Assembly (NCBI RefSeq): GCF_030525615.1
Contig: NZ_JAUNEJ010000001.1
Coordinates: 558,001-622,000, forward strand
Length of the DNA: 64,000 nucleotides
Source of the DNA: Cutibacterium sp.
GTDB taxonomy: Bacteria > Actinomycetota > Actinomycetes > Propionibacteriales > Propionibacteriaceae
Direction of reading: 5' to 3'
Made by a program: the position numbers and the translations under genes. The notes under the pieces are model-generated. The model had not been told where the DNA came from and did no database searches. It saw only the letters and a program-made list of their open reading frames with translations. Below are positions 56,323 to 64,000 of this stretch, one piece after another (position 1 is the first letter of the stretch; the number at the start of each line of letters is the position of its first letter).

Positions 56323-56994
56323 ATGACAGTTCGTATTACGCCGTCAATTCTCAACGCCGATCTGGCCAATCTTGCGAGTGAGGTGGAGCGAATCCCGTCG
56401 GCTGACGGTCTTCACATCGACGTCATGGACGGTCACTTCGTGCCGAATCTCGTCATGGGGGCACCGTTCGTTGAGTCTTTGCGTCGGACCACCGATCTCA
56501 TGTTTGACGTTCACCTCATGATCGAGGACCCCGACAGGTGGGCACCGCACTATGTTGAGGCCGGTGCCCAGTCGGTCACATTCCACCTGGAAGCTGCCAC
56601 CGCACCGATCAAGCTGGCTCGCGAACTTCGGGCCATGGGGGCACGAGCAGCGATCGCGCTGCGTCCGGCTACCCCAGTCGAACAGATTGCCGATTACCTC
56701 GCCGAATTCGACCAAGTCCTTCTGATGACCGTAGAACCTGGATTTGGTGGCCAAAAATTCCTTGACCCCGTGCTCGCCAAGATCCGTCGGGCGCGCAAGC
56801 TCATCGACGCCTCTGGGGCCGATATTTGGCTGCAGATTGACGGCGGAGTCTCGGCTGACACCATTGCGCGTGCCGCCGAGGCCGGGGCTGACACTTTCGT
56901 GGCCGGTTCTGCTGTCTACCGCTCTGATGACCCGGACCAGGTCGTCACCTCACTGCGCGCTCAGGCCCTGGCTGCCCAAGGACCTCACCGGTGA
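56323..56994 (+). CDS. rpe: ribulose-phosphate 3-epimerase
   Basis: Rpe swaps ribulose 5-phosphate and xylulose 5-phosphate in the pentose phosphate pathway. The 223-residue TIM barrel has [17 protein letters not shown], the metal motif [34 protein letters not shown] and the phosphate site QIDGGVS. All ligands look intact. ATG follows TAGGCT by six bases. It ends two bases from the converging PAC2 gene, with no terminator visible between. Confidence 0.96.
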   Translation: MTVRITPSILNADLANLASEVERIPSADGLHIDVMDGHFVPNLVMGAPFVESLRRTTDLMFDVHLMIEDPDRWAPHYVEAGAQSVTFHLEAATAPIKLARELRAMGARAAIALRPATPVEQIADYLAEFDQVLLMTVEPGFGGQKFLDPVLAKIRRARKLIDASGADIWLQIDGGVSADTIARAAEAGADTFVAGSAVYRSDDPDQVVTSLRAQALAAQGPHR

Positions 56995-56996
56995 CT

Positions 56997-57818
56997 TCAA
57001 TTTGTGCGATGCCGCAGGTACGACTGGAATTCCACCGCCAGGACGTCGCCGGTAAGCCCCTCAGGTAATGCGGCATCCTGCTCAGTCTCAAGGGACGTGA
57101 CGTACTCGACCAGTTCTGGGTGCTCGGATAACGCCTCGTCGATGGCCTCAACCCAGTCCCGCTTGTCCTCATCGAGACCGGCCTGCGGCACGGCAATCCC
57201 AGTGAGTTCCTCAATGCGGACCAGAAGCGCCTGTACAGCTGGTGGACACGGGGATTCACACGCGTACTGTGGCACCCCAACCCACAATCCAAGAGCATTG
57301 AAGTTGAAACGTCGGGCCTGTGTCACAAGGACAAAGGGGATACCCGTCGGCCCGTCGTATTCGAGTTTTTCGGCCCCCAGCGTGCTGATGAGACTCGGGT
57401 CGCTCGTCGAGACCATCACCGGCAGTTGTCGAGTGTGAGCGACGTCGGTGGCCATCGCGCCGAGAACCACGAGACCCGCCGGATTGAGCTTGTGTAGTTG
57501 GCGCAGCAGGCGGAAGCAGTAGGTTCGCCAGCGGAAACTCGGCTCTGGCCCGGTGACGACGACGACCTGCTGGCCTTGCCAGCTGCCGATACGGATTGTC
57601 GTGCGTGGCCAGTTGACGATTTCGACGTCGTTTCTAACTGTGATGGCGGGTCGGGCCTGACGAAAGTCATGGAATTCCTCGCCATCGATAGTTCGCCAAG
57701 TCTTCGCCTGCGAATACTCAGCGATGAGGGTAGCGGCTTGGGTGGCGGCCGAGCCGGCGTCGTTCCAGCCGCTGAAGGCCACTACGACCCATGGCCGGTC
57801 CATGTGTCGAAATCGCAT
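56997..57818 (-). CDS. PAC2 family protein
   Basis: The 273-residue protein starts with the PAC2 pattern VVVAFSGWNDAGSAATQAA. It belongs to the family related to proteasome-assembly chaperones (PF09754), common in Actinobacteria. The core includes VVVTGPEPSFRWRTYCFRL and GLWVGVPQYACESPCPPA. The bacterial role is unknown; relatives lie near mpa and proteasome genes, not visible here. The ATG follows TAGCCT by seven bases. It is divergent from metH with a gap of only 36 bases. Confidence 0.9.
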   Translation of the reverse strand: MRFRHMDRPWVVVAFSGWNDAGSAATQAATLIAEYSQAKTWRTIDGEEFHDFRQARPAITVRNDVEIVNWPRTTIRIGSWQGQQVVVVTGPEPSFRWRTYCFRLLRQLHKLNPAGLVVLGAMATDVAHTRQLPVMVSTSDPSLISTLGAEKLEYDGPTGIPFVLVTQARRFNFNALGLWVGVPQYACESPCPPAVQALLVRIEELTGIAVPQAGLDEDKRDWVEAIDEALSEHPELVEYVTSLETEQDAALPEGLTGDVLAVEFQSYLRHRTN

Positions 57819-57825
57819 AGTGCCA

Positions 57826-57847
57826 AGGCTAGTCCGAGACCTAGGCT
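57826..57847. promoter_or_regulatory. divergent leaderless -10 boxes for PAC2 and metH
   Basis: TAGCCT on the minus strand (57826-57831) lies seven bases before the PAC2 ATG, and TAGGCT on the plus strand (57842-57847) lies seven bases before the metH ATG. The two boxes are ten bases apart, so polymerase binding to one likely blocks the other. No B12 riboswitch fits here. Confidence 0.6.
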
Positions 57848-57854
57848 GGAAACC

Positions 57855-60800
57855 ATGACCCTTCGCACCGCTTTGTCACAGCAGGTTCTCGTCATTGATG
57901 GCGCGATGGGCACGATGTTGCAGAGCAGCGACCTCACAGTAGATGACTTCCAAGGACTTGAAGGCTGCAACGAGATCCTCAATATCACCCGTCCCGACGT
58001 GATATCCGGCATCCACGACGCCTACCTGGACGCTGGTGCCGACATCATCGAGACCAATACTTTCGGCGTGAACCTACCGGCGTTAAACGAATACGGAATC
58101 GCTTCGCGTGCTGTCGAACTGGCGTCAGCTGCTACCGAATTGGCTCGGGAGGCCGCCGACAAGCGCACTGACAAGCCGCGTTACGTCGTGGGGTCGATTG
58201 GGCCGGGAACCAAACTGCCAACCCTGCGTCAGATTGGTTTTGCAGCCATTCGCGATGTTTATCAACAGGTTATCGGTGCCATGATTGACGCCGGTGCCGA
58301 CGGAGTACAGATCGAGACCTGTCAGGACCTGCTGCAAGCCCGAGCCGCCATTATTGGAGCGCACCGTGCCGTAGCAGAGCGTCATGCTGACTTACCGGTC
58401 CTTGTCGACTTCACCGTCGAGACCACCGGAACCATGCTCATGGGTTCAGAGTGCGGTGCTGCCTTGACAGTGCTGGAATCTCTCGGAGTCGATGCTATCG
58501 GGCTGAACTGTGCCACCGGACCGGCGGAGATGGTTGAGCATTTGCGCACCCTGTCCCGTGGCGCGCGGGTGCCGATCATGTGTATGCCGAATGCCGGCTT
58601 GCCTGAGATCACGGCTGAGGGGGCGCGCTATCCGCTCGGGCCTGACGATCTTGCCCCTGTCCTCGATGATTACGTCGATCGTTACGGTTTATCGGTCGTC
58701 GGGGGCTGCTGTGGCACGACTCCTGACCACATTCGCGCCATTGCCGATCGAGTATCTGGGCGTCGGGTCCCCGAGCGCGAGGTTCATCACGTTGACGCTG
58801 TGGCCTCCCTGTACAACGATGTCCCGCTCAGCCAGGACACCGCTTATCTGGCTATTGGTGAGCGAACCAATGCCAACGGTTCGAAGGCCTTCCGCGAGGC
58901 CATGCTGGCCCACAACTGGGATGAGTGCGTCGATATCGCCAAGGCTCAAATCCGCGACGGAGCCCACTTGCTCGACCTGTGTGTCGATTACGTCGGCTGC
59001 GATGGTGTAGCGGATATGTCGGAGCTGAGTGCTCGGCTGGCTACTGCTTGCACTCTGCCGATCATCCTTGACTCGACCGAACCTGACGTCCTGGCAGCTG
59101 GGCTAGAACATCTGCCTGGCCGCTGCATTATCAACTCAGTGAATTTCGAGGACGGGGATGGTCCTGGATCGCGCTACCAGCGCGTCATGCCAATGGTCGT
59201 GGAAAACGGTGCTGGAGTTGTCGCACTCACCATTGACGAGCAGGGCCAGGCCCGTACCGCTGAATGGAAGGTTCGAGTGGCCTCCCGGCTGATCGACGAC
59301 CTCGTCGGTAACTGGGGCATGGACATTGGCGACATCCTGGTCGATTGCCTGACCTTCCCCATTGGCACCGGCCAAGAGGAAACCCGCCGCGACGGTTTGG
59401 AGACCATCAACGCCATAGCGCAAATCAAGAAGCGATACCCGGGAGTGCGAACCACCCTCGGTGTTTCGAACATCTCTTTCGGTCTCAACCCGGCTGCCCG
59501 TATCGTCCTTAACTCGGTTTTCCTGCACGAGGCCGTTAAGGCCGGGCTGGATTCTGCCATCGTCCACACCGCAAAGATTCTGCCCATTGACCGTATCCCT
59601 GACGATCAGCGTCAGGTTGCCCTTGACCTGGTATACGACCGTCGTCATGACGGTTACGACCCGCTCAATCGGTTCCTGGAACTGTTTGAGGGAGTGACGG
59701 CTGCTTCCATGCGTGCTGAGCGCGAAGCTGAGCTGGCTGCCATGCCGCTATTCGAGCGCCTCAAGCAACGTATCATCGACGGCAACGCCAAGGGGTTGGA
59801 GGACGACCTCGACGAGGCCATGGAATCCAAACCTGCCCTCGACATTGTGAACGAGGACCTGCTGGCCGGTATGCAGGTCGTGGGTGACCTCTTCGGATCT
59901 GGCAAAATGCAGCTGCCCTTCGTGCTGCAGTCAGCGGAGGTTATGAAGACTGCCGTCGCCCACCTCGAGCCTCACATGGACAAAACTGATACCTCTGGCA
60001 AGGGCACCCTTGTGCTCGCCACGGTCAAGGGCGACGTTCACGACATCGGCAAGAACCTCGTCGACATCATCGTCTCGAACAACGGGTACCACGTCGTCAA
60101 TCTCGGGATCAAGCAACCGGTGACCGCGATCATCGAGGCTGCCGAAACCAATCATGCCGACGTCATTGGCATGTCCGGGCTGCTGGTGAAGTCGACGATG
60201 GTCATGAAGGACAACCTCCTCGAGTTGAACCGAGCAGGGTTGGCATCGAAATACCCGGTTATGCTCGGCGGTGCAGCTCTGACACGGACATTTGTCGAGG
60301 AGGACCTCAACGACCTGTTCGATGGTGAGGTGCGTTACGCTAAGGACGCTTTCGAGGGACTTCGCCTGATGGACTCGGTGATGGCTGTCAAGAAGGGGGT
60401 TCCGGGAGCTGAGCTTCCGGCACCTCGACGTCGACGTATCAAGGTCAGGCAGGCTGTTGTCGAGGACGTCGAGACGACCTCAGACGGCCATGACTCTCGC
60501 GCCGATGTGGCGCGACCGGTTCCCGGGTCAGTCGAGGTCCCCACTCCGCCATTCTGGGGTTCTCGGATCTCGAAGGGAATTCCATTAGCTGACGTGTTGG
60601 TGTGGCTTGACGAGCGTGCGACTTTCATGGGGCGCTGGGGTCTCAAGGGTTCGCGTAGTGACGGGTCGTGGGACCGTATGGTCAATGAGGTTGCCCGACC
60701 GCGTCTGCGCCTTCTACTGGATCGCATCCGCCAGGAGAATCTCGCCCAGTTCAGTGTGGTTGACGGCTATTGGCCGTGCTTGTCCCACGATCATGATCTC

Positions 60801-61340
60801 ATCATCTTAGATCCTGAGGACACCTCGACAGAACTCACGAGGTTCACATTTCCGCGTCAGAGCAACGGCCGGAAACTGTGCCTGGCCGACTTTTTCCGCG
60901 ATGCCAATGAAGCCGGAGAATATGGACCTGACGTCATCAGCTTCCAACTGGTGACGATGGGCAAAGCGGTCTCGGTTGCCACCCAACGTCTCTTCGAGGC
61001 CAACTCCTACCGGGAGTATCTCGAATTGCATGGACTGTCCGTTCAGCTGACCGAGGCTCTTGCTGAGATGTGGCACGCCCGCGTGCGTCATGAATTAGGT
61101 ATTGACTATGACGATTCCTCTGTCGCCGATGCCATCGATCACCAGACCTATCGCGGCTGCCGGTACAGTTTTGGATACGCCGCCTGCCCGAATCTCGAAG
61201 ACAGGGCCAAGGTGGTGAAACTGCTCAACCCGGCGAGGATCGGTGTGGAGCTGTCGGAGGAGTTCCAACTTCACCCCGAACAGTCCACTGACGCCTTCGT
61301 CGTCCACCATCCGGAGGCCAACTATTTCAACGCCAAATGA
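57855..61340 (+). CDS. metH: B12-dependent methionine synthase
   Basis: MetH methylates homocysteine via methylcobalamin. The 1161 residues have, in order, the homocysteine domain (DGAMGTMLQSSDL; zinc Cys in GLNCATG and GGCCGTTPDH), the pterin domain (IGERTNANGSKAF near 333), the cobalamin cap and binding domains with DVHDIGKN near 726, and the reactivation domain with the end RYSFGYAACPNLEDR. All domains are present, so the enzyme should be self-sufficient with a flavodoxin or similar donor. The ATG follows TAGGCT by seven bases. The HAD-TrmI gene starts one base after the stop. Confidence 0.96.
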   Translation: MTLRTALSQQVLVIDGAMGTMLQSSDLTVDDFQGLEGCNEILNITRPDVISGIHDAYLDAGADIIETNTFGVNLPALNEYGIASRAVELASAATELAREAADKRTDKPRYVVGSIGPGTKLPTLRQIGFAAIRDVYQQVIGAMIDAGADGVQIETCQDLLQARAAIIGAHRAVAERHADLPVLVDFTVETTGTMLMGSECGAALTVLESLGVDAIGLNCATGPAEMVEHLRTLSRGARVPIMCMPNAGLPEITAEGARYPLGPDDLAPVLDDYVDRYGLSVVGGCCGTTPDHIRAIADRVSGRRVPEREVHHVDAVASLYNDVPLSQDTAYLAIGERTNANGSKAFREAMLAHNWDECVDIAKAQIRDGAHLLDLCVDYVGCDGVADMSELSARLATACTLPIILDSTEPDVLAAGLEHLPGRCIINSVNFEDGDGPGSRYQRVMPMVVENGAGVVALTIDEQGQARTAEWKVRVASRLIDDLVGNWGMDIGDILVDCLTFPIGTGQEETRRDGLETINAIAQIKKRYPGVRTTLGVSNISFGLNPAARIVLNSVFLHEAVKAGLDSAIVHTAKILPIDRIPDDQRQVALDLVYDRRHDGYDPLNRFLELFEGVTAASMRAEREAELAAMPLFERLKQRIIDGNAKGLEDDLDEAMESKPALDIVNEDLLAGMQVVGDLFGSGKMQLPFVLQSAEVMKTAVAHLEPHMDKTDTSGKGTLVLATVKGDVHDIGKNLVDIIVSNNGYHVVNLGIKQPVTAIIEAAETNHADVIGMSGLLVKSTMVMKDNLLELNRAGLASKYPVMLGGAALTRTFVEEDLNDLFDGEVRYAKDAFEGLRLMDSVMAVKKGVPGAELPAPRRRRIKVRQAVVEDVETTSDGHDSRADVARPVPGSVEVPTPPFWGSRISKGIPLADVLVWLDERATFMGRWGLKGSRSDGSWDRMVNEVARPRLRLLLDRIRQENLAQFSVVDGYWPCLSHDHDLIILDPEDTSTELTRFTFPRQSNGRKLCLADFFRDANEAGEYGPDVISFQLVTMGKAVSVATQRLFEANSYREYLELHGLSVQLTEALAEMWHARVRHELGIDYDDSSVADAIDHQTYRGCRYSFGYAACPNLEDRAKVVKLLNPARIGVELSEEFQLHPEQSTDAFVVHHPEANYFNAK

Positions 61341-61341
61341 G

Positions 61342-62970
61342 ATGTCCGCCCGCGCCTTGACTGCTGACCGTTTTGCAGCGGTCCTGTGGGACTTCGACGG
61401 GACCCTCGTCGACACAGAGCCTCGATGGGTCGAGGCAGAACTGGCGATTCTAGCCGCGCACGGAATCGTGTGGGAGACCGAAAAGGCTAGTCGCTTCACA
61501 GGTGGGCCGATGACCGACGTCTGCGAGGCGATAGTCGCAGACATTGGTGAAGAGGTAACCGTCGACGATGTGCGCCGCCAGCTCATCGCGATGGTTTCAA
61601 CCTTCAACCGGGAACGTGATGTTCCATGGCGTCCGGGCGTGCTGGAGCTGCTGACCGAGATACGCGATGCTGGCATTCCCATGGCGATCGTTACCGGATC
61701 GACGTACGCCGTCGTCGAGCCGGTGCTCAAAGCCGTTCACGAGCGGTTTGGCAACCTGTTCGACACTGTTGTGACCTTCGATGACGTCACTCCGGAGACG
61801 ACCAAGCCAGCTCCCGAGCCATATTTGCTGGCCGCCGAAAGGCTTGACGTGGATATCACTGAGTGCCTGGCGATCGAGGACTCCTCAAAGGGGGCAGCCT
61901 CAGCGACGACCGCCGGGGCTGCTGTGCTCACTGTCGACGGCCTGTCCGAGGCCGGTCCTGGCCCGCGACGTGTCCACCGGCCCGATCTAGCCGGCCTGTC
62001 ACTGGCCGACGTGGTCACCTTGTGGCACCTCGCCAGCGAACCTGCTGCTCCGGTAGCCAATGGAGGTGGAGGAGTCCTGCGCGCCGGGGAGCGGATTACT
62101 CTCACTGATCCCAAGGGACGCAAGCACTCGATCGTCCTACAGCCCGGTGGCGTCTTCCACACCACCAAGGGGGCAGTGCGACACGACGACCTTATCGGTG
62201 GGCCTCAAGGGGTCGTCGTCACTTCCGTTGGAGGTCTTGAATTCCTGGCCATGCGGCCCATTCTCAGCGAGTTCACCGTCTCTATGCCTCGTGAGGCCGC
62301 GATTATTTATCCCAAGGAAGCAGCCCAGATCACCATGTGGGCCGACATCTTTCCCGGGGCGCGGGTACTTGAGGCCGGAGTCGGGTCTGGTGGATTGTCG
62401 ATCCCGCTACTGCGCGCCATCGGGCCGAACGGACATTTGTATTGCTACGAGAGGCGTCAGGATTTCGCGGACGTCGCGCGGAAAAACGTCGAGTCCTTCT
62501 ACGGTGAGGTGCCGTCAACCTGGGATCTCAGGGTCGCTGATGTGGTAACCGGAATCACGTCAGAGCCGATCGATCGCGCGGTTCTGGACATGCTTGCTCC
62601 GTGGGAGTGTGTCGAGACGGTCGGCAAGGTGCTGGTTCCAGGCGGGGTGTTGTGCTGTTACGTCGCGACCACAACTCAGATGGGGCGAGTAATGGATACT
62701 CTTCGTGCTGATGGGGGTTGGACTGAGCCTCACGCAACCGAAACAACAACCCGCGACTGGCACGCCGAGGGTTTGGCCATCCGTCCGGCTCACGGCACGA
62801 CGGGCCACACCGGGTTTCTGGTGATTTCTCGTCGTCTTGCCCCTGGTGTGATGGCACCAATGCGCAAGCGTCGACCTGCCCCCGGTGCCTACGGCCCTGA
62901 CTACCACGGTCCTCGTCCACGCAATATCACTGAACACGACCAGTGGCGATTGCCGAAAGAAGAGAAATAG
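61342..62970 (+). CDS. HAD hydrolase fused to tRNA m1A58 methyltransferase TrmI
   Basis: The 542-residue protein combines two enzymes. Residues 1-235 are a HAD hydrolase with VLWDFDGTLVDTEP (motif I), VTGSTY (motif II), TKPAPEPYLLA (motif III) and AIEDSSKGAASA (motif IV). A Gly-rich hinge follows, and then from about 245 a TrmI-like methyltransferase (AGERITLTDPKGRKHSI, IYPKEAAQITMW, VLEAGVGSGGLSIPLLRA, AVLDMLAPWECVETV). TrmI normally stands as its own protein of about 280 residues. The frame is open throughout, with no ATG, GTG or TTG start near the joint. It methylates A58 in tRNA; the HAD part may act on a sugar phosphate. It is likely cotranscribed with metH. Confidence 0.88.
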   Translation: MSARALTADRFAAVLWDFDGTLVDTEPRWVEAELAILAAHGIVWETEKASRFTGGPMTDVCEAIVADIGEEVTVDDVRRQLIAMVSTFNRERDVPWRPGVLELLTEIRDAGIPMAIVTGSTYAVVEPVLKAVHERFGNLFDTVVTFDDVTPETTKPAPEPYLLAAERLDVDITECLAIEDSSKGAASATTAGAAVLTVDGLSEAGPGPRRVHRPDLAGLSLADVVTLWHLASEPAAPVANGGGGVLRAGERITLTDPKGRKHSIVLQPGGVFHTTKGAVRHDDLIGGPQGVVVTSVGGLEFLAMRPILSEFTVSMPREAAIIYPKEAAQITMWADIFPGARVLEAGVGSGGLSIPLLRAIGPNGHLYCYERRQDFADVARKNVESFYGEVPSTWDLRVADVVTGITSEPIDRAVLDMLAPWECVETVGKVLVPGGVLCCYVATTTQMGRVMDTLRADGGWTEPHATETTTRDWHAEGLAIRPAHGTTGHTGFLVISRRLAPGVMAPMRKRRPAPGAYGPDYHGPRPRNITEHDQWRLPKEEK

Positions 62971-63000
62971 TTTCCGGGGTCGCACCATCCTCGTAGCGCA

Positions 63001-63056
63001 GCGAGTGTGAACGCCGATCCCGGCGGATGATTCCCGTCGGCCCTTGTCACACCCGC
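63001..63056. terminator. probable terminator between HAD-TrmI and the DUF3054 gene
   Basis: An outer 10-bp stem with one mismatch (63001-63010 with 63047-63056) surrounds a CGCCG-ATCC-CGGCG hairpin (63012-63025). It lies between converging genes and overlaps the DUF3054 stop. Confidence 0.4.
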
Positions 63057-63439
63057 TGCTTATGACGACGTAACGACCTAACTCCAATCAATACGGCTCG
63101 CCAACCGATGAGAGTCAAGGCCAGGAAGCTTGCCGCCACGATGATGAAGGGTACGGCTATTCCTTGGTCCGTGAAGTAGCGAATCCCCATTCCAACGATG
63201 AGAGTTGACGCCCACACGACCAGTCCAGCCACCCACCGCTGTGCCGGAAAACGAGCCGTCACGACGATGACCCATCCCACGGCCAGACCGAAAACAAACG
63301 GGGTTCCGGTTCGCAGCAGGCCGCCAGGGGAGAGGGCCTCCCCGTGGCTGGCCCGTCCAATTGTTGCGAAAAGGATCACGCACACGATGTCGGCGACAAG
63401 GGTCCTCCGTACCAAGGGCGATGCCAAGTCGTCATTCAT
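63047..63439 (-). CDS. DUF3054 membrane protein
   Basis: The 130-residue protein has four predicted membrane helices (about 13-27, 46-64, 72-90 and 95-117) and the family signature DIVCVILFATIGRASHGE, followed by a Pro-Gly segment. Its role is unknown. It overlaps the upstream gene on the same strand (stop and ATG share bases), so the two may form one unit. Confidence 0.9.
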   Translation of the reverse strand: MNDDLASPLVRRTLVADIVCVILFATIGRASHGEALSPGGLLRTGTPFVFGLAVGWVIVVTARFPAQRWVAGLVVWASTLIVGMGIRYFTDQGIAVPFIIVAASFLALTLIGWRAVLIGVRSLRRHKQRV

Positions 63440-64000
63440 CGCGGCCTCACTGAGAAGGCGAAGTCAGCCGTCGAGGTCGAGGTAATCATCGGCGGGTGCA
63501 GGTCACGCATACGGAATAGCTTATGACGATAGACAAGGCTCAAGGTGATGATCGTCGAGATGATGAGAATGCCACCTTGGACAGCGAATCCAACCGCCAT
63601 CGTCGACATCGGTCCACCTGATATGAGGACGCGGAAAGCATCAACGGAATACTTCATCGGCATGACAACGGCCAACTTCTGGTAGATCGACGGCAACATC
63701 GTCACGGGGAAGGTTCCGCCACATGTTGGCAGCTGCAGCACCAAAAGGATGAGGAAGATAGCTGTCTGAGGCGAACCAAAAATAAGCCGCATCCAGAAGG
63801 CCAGCATCATCCACGCCAGGGATGTCAATGTGACAAAGCCTAAGAAGTACCAGGGGTGGACGGGATCCAATTCCAAGGCCAACCAGACGCCGAGGGCCAT
63901 CAGGTAGGAACCGGTCAAGGCGATGATCGCAGGTGGGCCGAAGCCGACGAGTGCGATTGACAGGGAATTAGCTCTACCCGTCATGGCGCGACCAGAGAAG
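63436..64000 (-). CDS. YhgE/Pip or ABC-2 type membrane protein (3' part)
   Basis: This is the C-terminal part (about 187 residues) of a larger membrane protein whose start lies past the window end. Five or so membrane helices follow a pattern as in YhgE/Pip proteins, with the typical VLQLPTCGGTFPVTMLP and MKYSVDAFRVLISGG. Such proteins are ABC-2-like exporters or phage-infection proteins; some are parts of type VII secretion effectors' export. The frame stays open up to the window edge, so the Met at 63984 is not the start. Confidence 0.8.
   Translation of the reverse strand, partial: FSGRAMTGRANSLSIALVGFGPPAIIALTGSYLMALGVWLALELDPVHPWYFLGFVTLTSLAWMMLAFWMRLIFGSPQTAIFLILLVLQLPTCGGTFPVTMLPSIYQKLAVVMPMKYSVDAFRVLISGGPMSTMAVGFAVQGGILIISTIITLSLVYRHKLFRMRDLHPPMITSTSTADFAFSVRPR

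Noticed and set aside
57819-57854. Cobalamin riboswitch before metH
   Set aside because: Only 36 bases lie between the divergent genes.

Overview
This window is a piece of a high-GC Gram-positive chromosome, most likely a Propionibacteriaceae member and probably Cutibacterium. I infer this from the actinobacterial gene set and order (mIHF, HisA/TrpF-type PriA isomerase, a primosomal PriA without helicase motifs, PPK2, a Rel with all domains), from the B12-dependent methionine synthase, and from moderate GC with frequent GTG starts. No rRNA, tRNA or CRISPR array was seen.

Layout. 1-7.2 kb: 3' end of dnaE, a small membrane protein, then hisD-hisC-hisB-hisH-hisA with stop/start overlaps. 7.2-17.8 kb: yebC, ruvCAB, yajC-secD-secF, apt, a K+ channel and rel. 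17.9-21.3 kb: a DUF349 protein facing away from a metallo-beta-lactamase fold hydrolase and hisS. 21.4-28.4 kb: a GNAT acetyltransferase, a 1477-residue fused dehydratase-activase protein with a divergent TetR regulator, and a glycosyltransferase-like protein. 28.5-40.4 kb: aspS, rarA, a DUF948 protein, alaS, ruvX, mltG and the shikimate genes aroE-aroC-aroK-aroB. 40.4-44.6 kb: an accessory island of broken and repeated pieces. It holds a truncated AbiEi/DUF559-type gene, an ISL3 transposase remnant, a 271-bp tandem duplication carrying the front of a DUF3800-type gene, the intact DUF3800-type gene, further copies of the repeat module, and an LPXTG protein without its anchor. 44.3-63 kb: ppk2 with a small lipoprotein gene, efp-nusB, mIHF, gmk-rpoZ-coaBC-metK-priA-fmt-rsmB, a lipoprotein, rpe, a PAC2 protein, metH and a HAD-TrmI fusion. 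63-64 kb: a DUF3054 protein and the end of a YhgE/Pip-type membrane protein.

Most of the window is core metabolism and information processing in tight operons. Many operon-leading genes have a TANNNT box 6 or 7 bases before the start codon and no Shine-Dalgarno, so leaderless transcription looks common; several starts here were chosen on that basis. Strong hairpins separate convergent genes.

The most interesting parts are the repeat-rich island between aroB and efp, where aroQ and pepQ sit in many relatives; the giant activase protein with two ASKHA domains; the HAD-TrmI fusion; and the aspartyl-tRNA synthetase with His31 and Gly81, which suggests that it also charges tRNA-Asn.
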